From Dipetalonema caudispina (taxonomy: Eukaryota; Nematoda; Chromadorea; Rhabditida; Onchocercidae): a DNA stretch of 64,000 bases. Numbering within the stretch: the stretch's first letter is position 1; the number at the start of each line of letters is the position of its first letter. This document shows, piece by piece, positions 1 to 11,751 of this stretch. Below the pieces are notes generated by a model. It was not told the DNA's origin. It saw only the letters and a program-made list of their open reading frames with translations, and searched no databases. Location: the NCBI GenBank assembly GCA_013365325.1, contig JABVXV010000089.1, positions 124,001-188,000 on the forward strand, in the 5' to 3' direction. The translations under genes and the position numbers were made by a program.

Positions 1-446
1 CATGGCTCCGTGATGGTGACCTTATTGATATAGCATGAATGCATGTTATTACGATTTTCAGATGGATCGGAAGATTTGCAGATTTTTATGGTTCCGTACG
101 GGAAATCTGAGGGGAACATAAATTAACTGAAGAATTTTAATTCTATTGATAGCAAAAAATGTAAAGCTTTCTGGAAAATAACTCTTAAAGAAATGAGAAG
201 AAAGATTTTTCACAGCTGAAGACTTTTGAAGCTTTTCGTTTAATTATTTATCTGTTCACTAACATTTGCTCACCTGCTTAGTTGTCCATCTAATTCTCCC
301 TTCATTCATCCCCTCTACTCTTCATCCATTTTTTTAGTTTTTTATTTGTCAATTTGTTGCTTAAACATAGCAGTTTACTTCATTAATTTAACAGAATGTT
401 GTTAGAAAATACATGAAAATTTGTCAATTTTTTGAATTTGCAATAG

Positions 447-1143
447 GATGCAGCCAGGAAGCAAAGATTAACGGCACATAAAGATAGTCGATCATCGTCG
501 TCATCATCTCTCCCTTTTTCTAATGGTAAGTATCATCCCTGGAGAGAATATTCAGAAAATTTATCTCTTTCCTGATTTTCTTCGACTAGAGGAAGCAGAT
601 TTAAGCTTCCTTGGCTTGGCAATTATCTTTCTTCCAATAGCTGTTGAATTATCAACAAAATAAATGCTAAGCAGTAAAGGCTTATCTGTGCCTGAAATGT
701 CTAAATGAACGAGGAATAATAAGCCTCCTCTCTCTAGAAATTAAATCTGCAAATTCAAAATTGGCAAAATATTGCAACTTAGCTGGCGCCCTCGACGAAA
801 ATTAGAAGGTAGAAATTATGAGTATCAATAAAATCTTGAAAAAATGTGTACCTATCGTTTCTCAGGTTTATTCAAGATGGATATTGTTACACGCAACAAT
901 CTCACAATCATTTCCCACTAAAATGAATGAATTGGGAAATCCCGTGAAGGAAATACTGAATAATTCTTTCAGGAGATTCTAAACCATTTCTTTAGTTTTA
1001 CTATAATTTAGTTTCCAACAGAATAAGTAATTCTATCTCAGATGCAGAAAATGTTGTTCTAGATAGCGTCATGATTAGAATTTATTTTTCCAGGCGATTA
1101 CAGCCATCAATACAGTTTGGATGAAAGACAGATGAATCAGTAG
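447..1143 (+). CDS. Candidate 3' end of an unidentified plus-strand gene (two exons)
   Basis: Two exon-like pieces join in frame. Exon 447-525 follows a TTTGCAATAG acceptor and ends at AATG|GTAAG. Exon 1094-1143 follows TTTTTCCAG and ends in TAG at 1141-1143. Only one frame of the first piece is open, and its phase-1 end fits the second exon exactly. The joined C-terminus is about 42 residues: a basic stretch (ARKQRLTAHKDSR), a run of six serines, then a hydrophilic tail ending DERQMNQ. No family is recognised. A possible earlier exon after ATTTTCAG at 60 cannot be joined with confidence. The 5' part of the gene would lie outside the window. Serine runs and short exons also arise by chance in such DNA, so this rests on splice signals and frame only. 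Confidence 0.4.
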
Positions 1144-1728
1144 AAAGTAGAAAGGAACGCTTTCATCACTTGGGAGCACTTTTCGTCGGAATAAATTAGC
1201 ATAATAAAATACATACACTTCAATGCCTTTCATCGGGTGGTAAAAGACTGGGAACTTTTTTTTCTGTTTTACTTTCTAGACAATAACTTGTATCGGGAAT
1301 AAAAAGGATAAAATATTAGCATAGATAGTGAGATGACTGGTCTGTCCGAATACTTTGCACCTTTTTAATAAATGAATTCTCTGAATTTTGAAGTAGCTTT
1401 GTATATCCAACTCAAATTTATTAATTATTTTTCCAGTTCTAAAACGTAATAAAGGATTCAATACCAACAAATCAATGTACATTTTCGAAAAAATGGACTT
1501 CACTCGGATACAACCATACATCGCTTTATCTGTGATACTTTCATTCAATTACATATCTACTCATGTCCACTCCATTCTCATGAAGGATAATCCTTTTTCT
1601 GGGGTCATCTCATTCACATTTATATGTATATAGTCCCTAACAAAACTCCATCGTGTTTCAGCGATCACAGGTCACTCACTCTCACTACCCACTAATGGCA
1701 AACATTTATTTGCATTGCATTAAAAGCA

Positions 1729-1729
1729 T

Positions 1730-1766
<37 letters not shown>
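1729..1766. repeat. (CA)n-(TA)n compound microsatellite
   Basis: About twelve CA units run directly into about seven TA units. Simple dinucleotide repeat in non-coding DNA. Confidence 0.95.
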
Positions 1767-4079
1767 CTGTGCCGATTATTAACGTTGAGGGGTAGTTCCA
1801 TCACAAGTTGAACTTTGATTCAACTTTAATATCAAATTAAATTTATTCCTGAACTTTTGAAATTAAAGTGGTACGTCCCAAATTAAAGAAGTTCTCCAAT
1901 GGACACGACGTAACGGAGATAATAGCTGTATCAGTACCGTTTATCCTAATGGTTACTTACTCAGGAAGTCTATGCTTACTTTAACAAAAAATGTTTCCAT
2001 TCCTTAATCCAACATTTATTTTAACTAAAGATTTGACCATATTCAGGAACTGAAATCGGAATTTCGAAAGTTTCCAAACAGTTTCCGAAATGCTTAATCA
2101 ATCTGTCCGAATAATCCAAAATTACACAAATAGTTTCTTCCCAATATGAAACTACAAATTGAATACAAGTTGTCACTTTAATTTTCATCAACTTTTAAGT
2201 AAAACTACGGCAGATTTAACTTTCGTTTTAGAGTTCAACGATAAAATGATGAGAGAAAATTCTTTTTAAAGAATGCATTATATTTTCACATATGGTTTCC
2301 ATCATACTTTTTGTATTTTTTTTTTGCATTTTGTAAAGCACAACAAAAAAGAAAGCATTCCAAATGAACGTTGGGAAAGATTTTACTCTTTTTTTTTTGA
2401 AGTCATAAAACTTGTTGTTGAGATTTCGGAAAATTCCCTCACACAGAAATGCAGTTTTTCCACATTTTCTTTGAGCCAACTAGGAGTTACTGTAAATAAA
2501 TTCCGGTCGGCCAAAAAATTGGTTCCTAAATTGTGTAGGCAAAAAGAATCCATACATATTTTAAAATTCACTCAAATAGTCTGTTAATTCAAAATTTATT
2601 AATATTTTGCACTATGCAAAAAAGAACCAAACTGCGTAAAAAATACTCAGTTCCTTTATTTGAATTATGCAATAACCGCTCTCTTTCAAATTTTGCTCAG
2701 AGCTTCAGAAAACATTTCAAATGCTACTTGTGTCAGATCAACAAACAGGTAGAATATTTCCTATCATTAAATTTCATTGAAATTTTCTCCGATTCATAAG
2801 CATATCTGAAAGAACAAATGCGAAATCGTTGAATCAATGGATTAATGGATGGAAAGATTCATTCTGATAAACAAATGTGCCGAACGAAATTTAGCAGAAA
2901 TGTGAAAAGCAACTTGTGCTATTTGCTGGTGATTTAAATGAAATCAAATGTTATCCATTCTTTTGAATCACTAAAAGAGACAAAATCGTATTCCATTCGA
3001 TCACTCTTCTGCCAACTATTCAATTTTGTAGAAACGGTGGAAGGAACTTGTGGAAGTGACTAAGATTTACTTTGTTGAGCAATTTCCAGGCAACGTATTC
3101 CAAGCGTAAACGTAAAGCACAGAATGATGAAGTATGAAATAAAGTTTAGGATTCTCAATTGAATCATACACCTCTAATAGGTAAATCCATTGATAGGAAA
3201 GCAACAATAGAAATTATTTATAATAGTTATTAATCTACCTGTCGATATACCTAACAAGTGTTTGTCAAGTCATTTGAAAGATACTGATGACAATTTTGGT
3301 TTTGGTAGTTTGGCCACAATATTCCTTTCTCAAATTTCAAACTGATTCGAATTTTCAACAGAAATGAGTGGTAATTTTGTAGAAATGTTATTAGAAGAGA
3401 TTGGGGAAAAACTAAAATAAATTCTGTTGAACTGTTTGAGAAAGAAACTCCTCATCACAACAATAAACAAGAAGGTTTTCCTTTTTCATCTCATCCACTT
3501 CTGAAACAGAAAAGGAAAATTCGACGAAAGAGATTGCATAGAGAAGTGACTAAATTATACTCAACAAGAGAGAGCATTTTTCTTTAAATTGATCCTTCCA
3601 TTCCGAACAAAGAAACAACGCATTTTTCATCCTTCTGGAAAATTCCTTCCCTAAAATCTAAACCGGAATTCGAATAAATCTCTTCATTCATTAATCCATT
3701 CAGCGATTTTGCATCTGTTTCTTAGATGAATCGAGGGAAACTTTCTCGAAAAGTCAGAAAAATTGTATTTGAGAGTGAATTAGCAATTTTCATCTAAAAG
3801 CGAAGAAAGCTAAGAGTGGGAATATTAATCGTATCGCTGAGATAAGTTATCTTCGATGGTTTGTAAGACAAATTTGGAATTTTCTTTACAACATAATTTT
3901 TTGCACCAATCTTTGAGGTCAGTGAACCGATCTTCTGCAATTTACTCATCAATTTTCTTATTGATTTCAATCGTAACCTGAACAGGAAAGGAAAGGATAG
4001 TATGAGTAGAAACATAGTTGGAATAAGGAAAGAAAAAGAGAAGTATGAGATGAGGTGTGCATGATAACTAAATGACACC

Positions 4080-4132
4080 AGCATTGACCAATCATTCAAT
4101 CCGTTCAATGAGTGATCAACCAATCAATCAGT
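4080..4132 (+). repeat. Direct repeat, copy 1 (53 bp)
   Basis: This 53-bp block recurs in the same orientation at 4488-4540 with only three substitutions (about 94% identity by direct comparison). It contains CCAATCAATCAGT and several ATTCAAT/ATCAA motifs. The copies start 408 bp apart. No known element is recognised. Confidence 0.9.
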
Positions 4133-4487
4133 CGATCGACTAATTAATCGATCAGTCATCGGATTAGTGTAAAGTCTTACTGCTATCTACGAATGTTGGA
4201 GAAGAAGAAATCTGGACACGTGTTAGACGTTATCCTTGAACCATACTAGGCAGCATATGCCTTTTTAAAGATTTTCCAGTACTTAAATATTTCAAACGAT
4301 CTTCTCGTCCTTTCTTATTTTTAACGATCCGCTAATTCTGTGCGGCAAACTCTATCTCTTTGTTAATCAAATTTTTGTTGCTTAGAAATTTTAACTCATT
4401 CCTGTTTCTTCAAATTTAATATTACAATTTTACGAAATTGAGACATCTCTACGAGAAACGAGAAGATTAAGAATGATAGTTAAAACT

Positions 4488-4540
4488 AGCACTGACCAAT
4501 CATTCAATCCATTCAATGAGCGATCAACCAATCAATCAGT
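4488..4540 (+). repeat. Direct repeat, copy 2 (53 bp)
   Basis: Second copy of the block at 4080-4132. The three differences are T/C, G/A and T/C. The sequence between the copies is not obviously repetitive, so this looks like a local duplication or two remnants of a short dispersed repeat. Confidence 0.9.
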
Positions 4541-7500
4541 TCACAATCTCAGCTTAATTTTATTGTATATAAACGAATATCACAGGATTACACGGTCATT
4601 TCGGGATGCAGAGAAAATTAAGCTTTAAAGTAATGAGGTCAAGGATATGATCGCCTGCTGTTTACTTAAGGAGCCCCAGCCATTCTTTCATTTCCATCGA
4701 TCTATAACGAAGAATGAATAACATTCGGATTGTTCATGAACAGTATTTACATTTTTTTAATTATTTAATTTTTTCAAATTTACAAACAAAGGACTTTTTA
4801 ATTCCGATTTCATTGGATCGTTTTACAAATTTTAAAAACGATAAAACAAAAATGCGATTCTCCTTCCTTCTTTATTTCTCATATCATTTTCTTACTTTTC
4901 GGAACAATTCAAACCACCGCGTAGGACAAATTGACAACCTAAGAGCAAAGGAACAGTTTCGAGGAAGAATTGACGAATCATCGAAACAGTTGTTAATTTT
5001 ACTCCGAGTACTATTATTACAACTAACAACTACAACGTCTACTATCACTATCGCCAAAACATCAAATTTTAAAGCCAAACGAATAGTGGACAAGCAAATA
5101 GATGGATAGAGATAAGCTCAGGGACAATAACGTCGATGGACAAGAGCCAATAAACTTTGATATAAGAATTTCATTTCTCTACCAAAAACTTGCATGGCAA
5201 TTCGAAAGAGGTCGAAGAATTAATGCGATAGAATGATCGATAATATATTCTTTACTTACTTAATTAATAGTACTTAATAACTACTTATGCAAATTTCCCA
5301 TAATGACATTTTCATAATTTAGGTCATTTGCATTATTGCATGGTTTAACTCATAATTCATTTCACTTAAAATAAATAACATGCTGATGTCACTTCGTAGA
5401 GCAGAAAAGATGATTGTTGAATGATAATTTTGATAACATTTCAATATATGGAAACTTGGAAGATTTACATGTAATATAATTATGTGTTCTCATTAAGAAA
5501 GAAGAATCTAATTACCCTCGACTCTTGACCTCCTCATTATTTCATTCATAATTATTCTTACTATAGTACTGAATAATCCACTTTGGATGCAGTTATTACT
5601 TGTTATATTATCATTCTGCTTGTTTGTTTTGATTCTCACTTAAATGTCACTTATAAAGTTCGTTCCTGTGCACACATGGGAAGAGTTCAGGAAACATTTT
5701 ATATTCCAAAAAAGTTCAACATTTAGAGATAGAAAAAGTAAACTTGCCAGCATTGATAACTTGTCGTGGCCTCAAATTGAAATAATCATTAGCAAGGAGC
5801 AAAATGGGCATCAAAATCTCAATAACAACCACTTGCTGGCGCATTTTTCAATTCTTGCAATGTTATTAATTCTTCTTGCATTGGTTCCAATTAAAATTCA
5901 GCAATAAATGCCACTTTTATATGTGGCAGTTCATGGTGTCATTCCACTTGAATTAATAATTTGCGAATCTGAAATGAGCTGATACTAAAGTGGTTCACAC
6001 TGAAACATCACGTTTAATTCACTCGTTAGTTGGATTAGAGGGAGCCTAAGGCTCTTTATTTCATTTCGTAGCTTTGCGTTAGAAATGCCAAAAAGCGGAT
6101 AATTACCACAAAAGTATGCAATCAACGCAATGGAAGAATTAAACGATTTTTTTTTTTTTTTTTCTTTCATTAAATTAATCATTCCTTGAAGTTATCGTCG
6201 ATAACACGGAAATAATAAAATCTAACGTAACTTCATAGGCTAAATTAAGTATTCATGGCAGACAGCCAATTTCACATTAACTGGTAGAATTTTAGGAAAC
6301 AGATAAATTTTTGTAGTCTTACAGAAGCTCGTGCAAGTTCAAATGTCTTACTCAAATGGGTTAGCTTCAAAATTTTATGAATTAAAAATTTGAGATCGGA
6401 GTTTTACCCAGAAGAATATCAAAAATATAGTGGAACCTGTTTTCAGTATTTGCGTTATTTTCATTTTCCTCCATGAAACCGATCTGCTCGATCTACAGTG
6501 ATGTGAAATTTCATGAGGCGACATATTTCCGGGAAGCTTCAAGTAAAGCTAACAGAGACTGTCAAGCATAAGTTGATTGAAACCGGAAAGGGAAGATGCA
6601 GCAAAAATGACTCCCCAGAGGGTATCATGCACGGCTAATCTCTAGCATGAGTCACTGATCGTTAAGTGCAAGTCATTAAGAACAACTGATTACATGAGAA
6701 TAAATAATTGGCCAATTGGGCTGTTTTTTAATTCCATTCATTCATTCACAGCTGATACGGATAGAAAGCAACACACAAATGCAATTATAACCAATTCCTC
6801 ATTTATCTATCTAACGAAATCGGAAAAGAGCAAAACGGGAAATTTCCTTCTCCGCCGTTTAGAGGGGAAAACACCGATGCTGTATAATTTAACTCCTAAA
6901 TACTCATTCAATCACCCATTTATCCATCCGGAAATGAGGCTCACAGTTGACCCTGTTTCTTCCTGTAAAGTTCTCTCTATACTGAGGCTCCATATCGCCT
7001 CGTACCTTTGCGAGAAATCGTTTAATCCGATCCGACGGATAACAATTCCAAAAGGATGAGCGAACCTGTTCTGTAAAAGTAGATGCCTATACAACTGAAT
7101 TCAGTTAAAGGACACTTAACTGGTAGTAATTCTCAACAATCAGATAATACATTATCGGGAAGGACCGATACAGCCAAATGATCCTATCAGAGAGACAAAT
7201 CATTCTATAAATCTCTAAAGAGTAATTAAGTTTGATGTAAAATAGCAAACAGATTCAGTGATGTTTCCAATGAACTATAAATCATGATTAATGTTGTTGC
7301 ACTATCACTATCGTTGAGATTATCACTCTTCTAATCATTCGCAGTTATCGGCAAGATAAAAGATTACATATTTTTCCAGAGAAATTTTAAAATTCAAAAA
7401 ACTGAATGCTAATAGGAAAAAAAATGAGACACGTGACTGAAGTGAGTGAAGTATTCCACAGCTATTGTAAATAATGGAGGTACACTGGTCATCACCCTTT

Positions 7501-7700
7501 GTCCATAAAGTTAGAACTGACCATACATCCTCCCCCTTTCTTTGTGATGATCAGCTAGAAGCAGCAAGAGAGAGAGGAGGAGATAGCATGGCATGTATAT
7601 ATGCATTTAGAGAACTGGAGAAAAGGAGGAAAGATATCGACAGAGAGTGCATTTTATTGTGGACAAGGTTAGCTGGGGACGTAATTGTTAAATGAGTTAT

Positions 7701-7730
7701 GATATGATATGATATGATATGATATGATGA
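7701..7730. repeat. (GATAT)n pentanucleotide microsatellite
   Basis: About six tandem GATAT units, the last one altered to GATGA. Confidence 0.9.
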
Positions 7731-9109
7731 GAACAGAGTAAGCATAATAATACAATTTTTGCGATATCTTTTCCTTTTCCTCTCTCTCACTGTTCTTCAC
7801 TGCCTTTGTAGTACAGAAGTAGGCGTTGACTGACCAGCTTCTTCTCCGGTGATAGCTTTATTGATTGATTGCGAAGTTTCCAAACCAAATCTCACTGTGT
7901 CTCACTGCTACTTTAATTTAACTTGGCCTATCCGCATATCACCATATTTCGTGTTGACTGATATTTGAATATTAAAAACGGACCGGTAAGAAATGCCACT
8001 AATTTAACCTTCGAATTGTAACAGCTATTCGGTATGTGAAAATTTGCATAACTTGAAATACTGCACGAATTCTGAATATTTAAAATTTCGATCTCTATGG
8101 GTTTGTCACTTGGCCATTTCACTGACTGATTTAAAAATGAAAGTTCATCAATGATTGGTACCGCTTACTGTGTTGCAAATATTTGTTTGAAACTAAGGAA
8201 GGAAGAGTGGAATAAGTGAAGTAGCGGGTGGTGAACGAGGAAGAGTAGATTCTAGGCTCGTTATTAAAGAGGATAGACTGAAGGACTATTCTCAATACCT
8301 TTACCATAATTTGCACTTAATATGATTTATTGACATGTTACTAATCAATTAGCATTGGTTATCCTGGAAAGAAATTGGGATCAGAATTCCTAACAAGAAA
8401 GATATCCCGAAGTTTACTGAGAAATGTGAAATTAATATTGAACAGATAGATGCCCAAATTCAACAAACCTCGAGAAAGTGTGGACAGACAAAGGATGGAT
8501 TATAGAGAAAACTGGATTAATGTGATATATGTTTCTAATCGATTAAAATATCACTCTGTGGAGACGGCGACATTCAATGTGACTGCTTCCGTTAAGCAAA
8601 TTTCAACAGCTAAAGTTGAAAGGTCTGAATTGAGCAAAACATCCGAAGACTGATGGTAACACAACATTTTAGCGCAACCCTTCAAATTAACAGATATCAC
8701 TTCATACCTGACGAAGTTGGCACTAAGCATGATGCTAACAGAAGATTTTAATCATCAAATGGATAACAAAAATCATTGCTTGCAGATCTGATAAGAACCG
8801 GGATATAGCAGATAACTTGAAACGGTAAAGACGACCAGGGATAGCTTCAGTAATAGCAACCAGAAAATAGTATAATGCATGAATTAGAAATTATTCTCCG
8901 GTTGATTTTTATTCCACTCCTTTTCTTTCTTCTCGTCTAAACGATGATAGGTAGTAGAAGGAAAAGAAGAGGAGAAGAAAAAAGAAGCAAAAAAGGAACA
9001 ATGATAGGATGGTTGGTAGCTCGGCGCAAATTGACATTTTGAAGATGAAATGTGAGAGATGGAACAAACAACAAAATTCGGAAATGATCATGCATTATGA
9101 TAAGCGAAC

Positions 9110-9183
9110 AGCACCACCATCACACCACTTCACCGGCATCATCATCATCGTCATCCCACCACCATCATCATCATCATCATCAA
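9110..9183. repeat. CAT/CAC trinucleotide-rich tract
   Basis: An imperfect trinucleotide tract dominated by CAT and CAC units, ending in eight consecutive CAT-type units. It would encode His, Ser or Ile runs depending on frame, but no supporting gene structure surrounds it. Confidence 0.85.
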
Positions 9184-11089
9184 CATTGTTATGGAAGGCG
9201 GAAGTGATCCCGCATTGTTGAATGGATGGATCATTGTGGATGAATCGTTGCTATACGGTAGTGTTAATTAATTCACACTGCATTTATGGGATTAGAAGTA
9301 ATATTAATTGTCATCGGATGGTAAGACAATGCTTTGGAAGGTGAAAGAAAATGAAAGTTTGATAACTATAGATGGGACAAGGTAGTGTGTGCAAATCAGC
9401 TATCAGCAATAGTTTTACTTCGTTATCGCAAGGACTTACTTACTTATTAGAGAGAGAGAAAGGCAGAGAAAAAGAAGGATTCATATATAGGACGTTGAAT
9501 GAAGTAATTTTCACTTCAGCTTATATTTATGGGCAAGAAATAAAAAAGAAGAATCGGTACAGAAATGAATTCGATTTCCACCTCTGATCAGCTATGGAAT
9601 TTCATCCTATAATAAATTTTATTTGGAGAAACGAAATTATCAAGTTATTTAATAATAGCAGTTGATGGTACATGAGGAAATTATAGTAAGAACAATATAG
9701 ATAACTATCACCAAAACATTGCAATCATGTCAACAACACCTATCTTAGAACCTTCTCATCAACAATTATTATCATGCTATTAATTAGAATGAATGTGTTT
9801 ATTGCTGATGGAATGTTCTCAGTACTGATCAGCGCTTGATTAGGATAGGAGATAAAATTGTGATGAAATTAGGCAAAGCAATGTTTAACTGACAAGAATG
9901 TGATCAAGTGATAGATTGATATCCTTTCTATCAATCTCTTTTGCTTGCCCGAATAACGAAATAAAATAACTATTGTGTTAACAGGAAGAAAGATGACTTC
10001 TTATCTCATTCCTGAAACCTTGGCTATTTCCAGAAAGTGTAATTGCAGAGAGAAAGGAGAATTTTGATGGAACAATCAATTTGATAATAGCCATTTAAAC
10101 TAGTTGAAAATAAGAGAGAGCTTATTGTTTTACTTTCTAATCTATACTTGGCTCTCTGAAATCATCAGATTTGAACTGATCTATTCTGAGATTCATAATT
10201 TGAATTGATCGATAATTTTGATTGGTATCTTTTACCCTTAAATGTTGTATCCATATTACGGCCATAAAATTCTCCGAAAATTTGCCAACGCGACATCTCA
10301 GTTCACAGAGTTCATAGTACCGCATTTTGCAGATAAGAATCTCATACATTAAGATATGCTATTTGTGAAAACAACATGATAACATTTCAGTGGGAAATGC
10401 TTAGTTTCAATTAATTGGAAATTGATTAGTTTCAATTGATTTTTACTATATTCAAACTACGTTTTATTGTTATTTGTCTAAATGTCGTCCGCTTGTTCAT
10501 TCATTTCTTTTAACAGTGAAGAAATGGTAATTGGAATTTTTAAAACGTTATACTGCGGAAAATCGTATTTGCATATTAAATGTGCAGACGCAAAATTTGT
10601 GGAATATATTTCAAATTTGAAGGTATTTACTGAACTAAATTTGTGCTTGGTTTTTTTAAAGTTTATTTGCAAAATTTCGGCGAAGAATTGTCCTAAGCTA
10701 ATTATTTCAAATTTTTCATCTCTTTCAAAAGGAAGGAAGTAAATTTTAAGGTAGGAAATTTTAATTTTTCGTGCAATGTGATCAATTTTGATTTGGCATC
10801 CTTTCTCAATTTCTAACCAAATCCAAGCTTTGAATTCAACTGAGAACATTTGAGGAATGTTTTTGAGCTTGAGTTTTATAATGTAAAAACAAGATAAGCT
10901 TAGAGAAGAGTGTAATGTCTGGTCTGAATATTAATTTTTCTGTATCCAGTCTAAATGTTATAAAAAAAGCTCATTTTTCCAAAGAAGAGACAGAAATGAA
11001 TTATCTCAACTTGAATAGACCAATTCTCTTTTTGATATTCTAATGCGATGGTACTGTTCACCGATAAGATGTTTATGCGATTTCAACAG

Positions 11090-11751
11090 GTCGAGGAGCC
11101 GGAACGGAGACAGTGCTCTGATAATGTAAGTAATATTTATGATAAACAAATATGACAAATGATGAGAAGGTGCTGGAAACTGGTTTTTAGAGGGAGAATC
11201 TCATTTATTGCTTTCTACTACAAAGATCAAACCTCTCCTTCAGTTCATTTCACGTTTACCTTAAGCTTCTTGTTTAGCTGAAGTTCACATCGGTAGAATC
11301 AATCAACATTTTTATTTTTTAGACATTTTGTGGTAGGAACAATCACATGAGCTATTTAAATAAATTGTTTACCATTTTGTGGTATATTTTTTAAACGAAA
11401 AGCATATATTTTATTTTTTTTTGCTGTACTTCATGAAATCTGAAATTTCGATTATAAATTTCAAAATTTCTTTTGTAATAACGCTTTCAAGTTTTTAGAA
11501 TCAATCTCCCGAAAAAATATTGAAATAAGCTCCTAAAAATATTCACTAAGCTTGCAATCAAATATACCAAAAAGTGGGGACTATCCACCGCATACTACAA
11601 ATCATTGCGAAATAAATATGAAGCATTGTTGTTAGGCAGACAGTATGGTGTTGAAAAACGGAAAAGTGATAAAGCATTTTTAAAAAGGGAAGGTAAAGCG
11701 AAGCGAGGATCATCGTGCAATACGTTGATAAGGAAAAATGTCGACTCGCTG
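11090..11751 (+). CDS. Two candidate exons of an unidentified plus-strand gene
   Basis: Exon 11090-11125 (36 nt) follows GATTTCAACAG and ends at AAT|GTAAGTAAT. It encodes VEEPERRQCSDN. Exon 11644-11751 (108 nt) follows TTAGGCAGACAG and ends at CTG|GTATGT. It encodes 36 residues that are strongly basic, with KRKSDKAFLKREGKAKRGSS and then CNTLIRKNVDSL. Both are phase 0 at both ends, so they join cleanly. No family is recognised. A basic segment like this could be a cytoplasmic tail or linker, which is a guess. Neither a start nor an end was found. Exons at 15.3 and 16.6 kb on the same strand may or may not belong to the same gene. Confidence 0.35.

Larger units (their letters stand above)
1144..11089. 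other. Gene-poor intergenic or intronic stretch
   Basis: No gene can be supported in these 10 kb. Open frames of 60-131 codons occur on both strands, for example 4714-5109 and 6694-7059 on plus and 3794-4123 on minus. None has flanking splice sites, a recognisable domain or convincing composition. The stretch holds several microsatellites and a duplicated 53-bp block, listed separately. A plus-strand frame at 5644-5907 ends in a hydrophobic segment (about residues 66-82) like a tail anchor, but nothing else supports it. Confidence 0.6.

Noticed and set aside
4080..4540. CRISPR-like spacing of two direct repeats
   Set aside because: Only two copies, 355 bp of unique sequence between them, eukaryotic context.
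4714..5109. 131-codon plus-strand frame
   Set aside because: No domain, no splice context, low-complexity Thr/Ile/Leu content; long chance frames are expected in this sequence.
6694..7059. 121-codon plus-strand frame
   Set aside because: No recognisable family, no flanking splice or leader signals.
9913..9937. 9-bp inverted repeat with a 7-nt loop
   Set aside because: Short stem in AT-rich intergenic DNA; not distinguishable from background.
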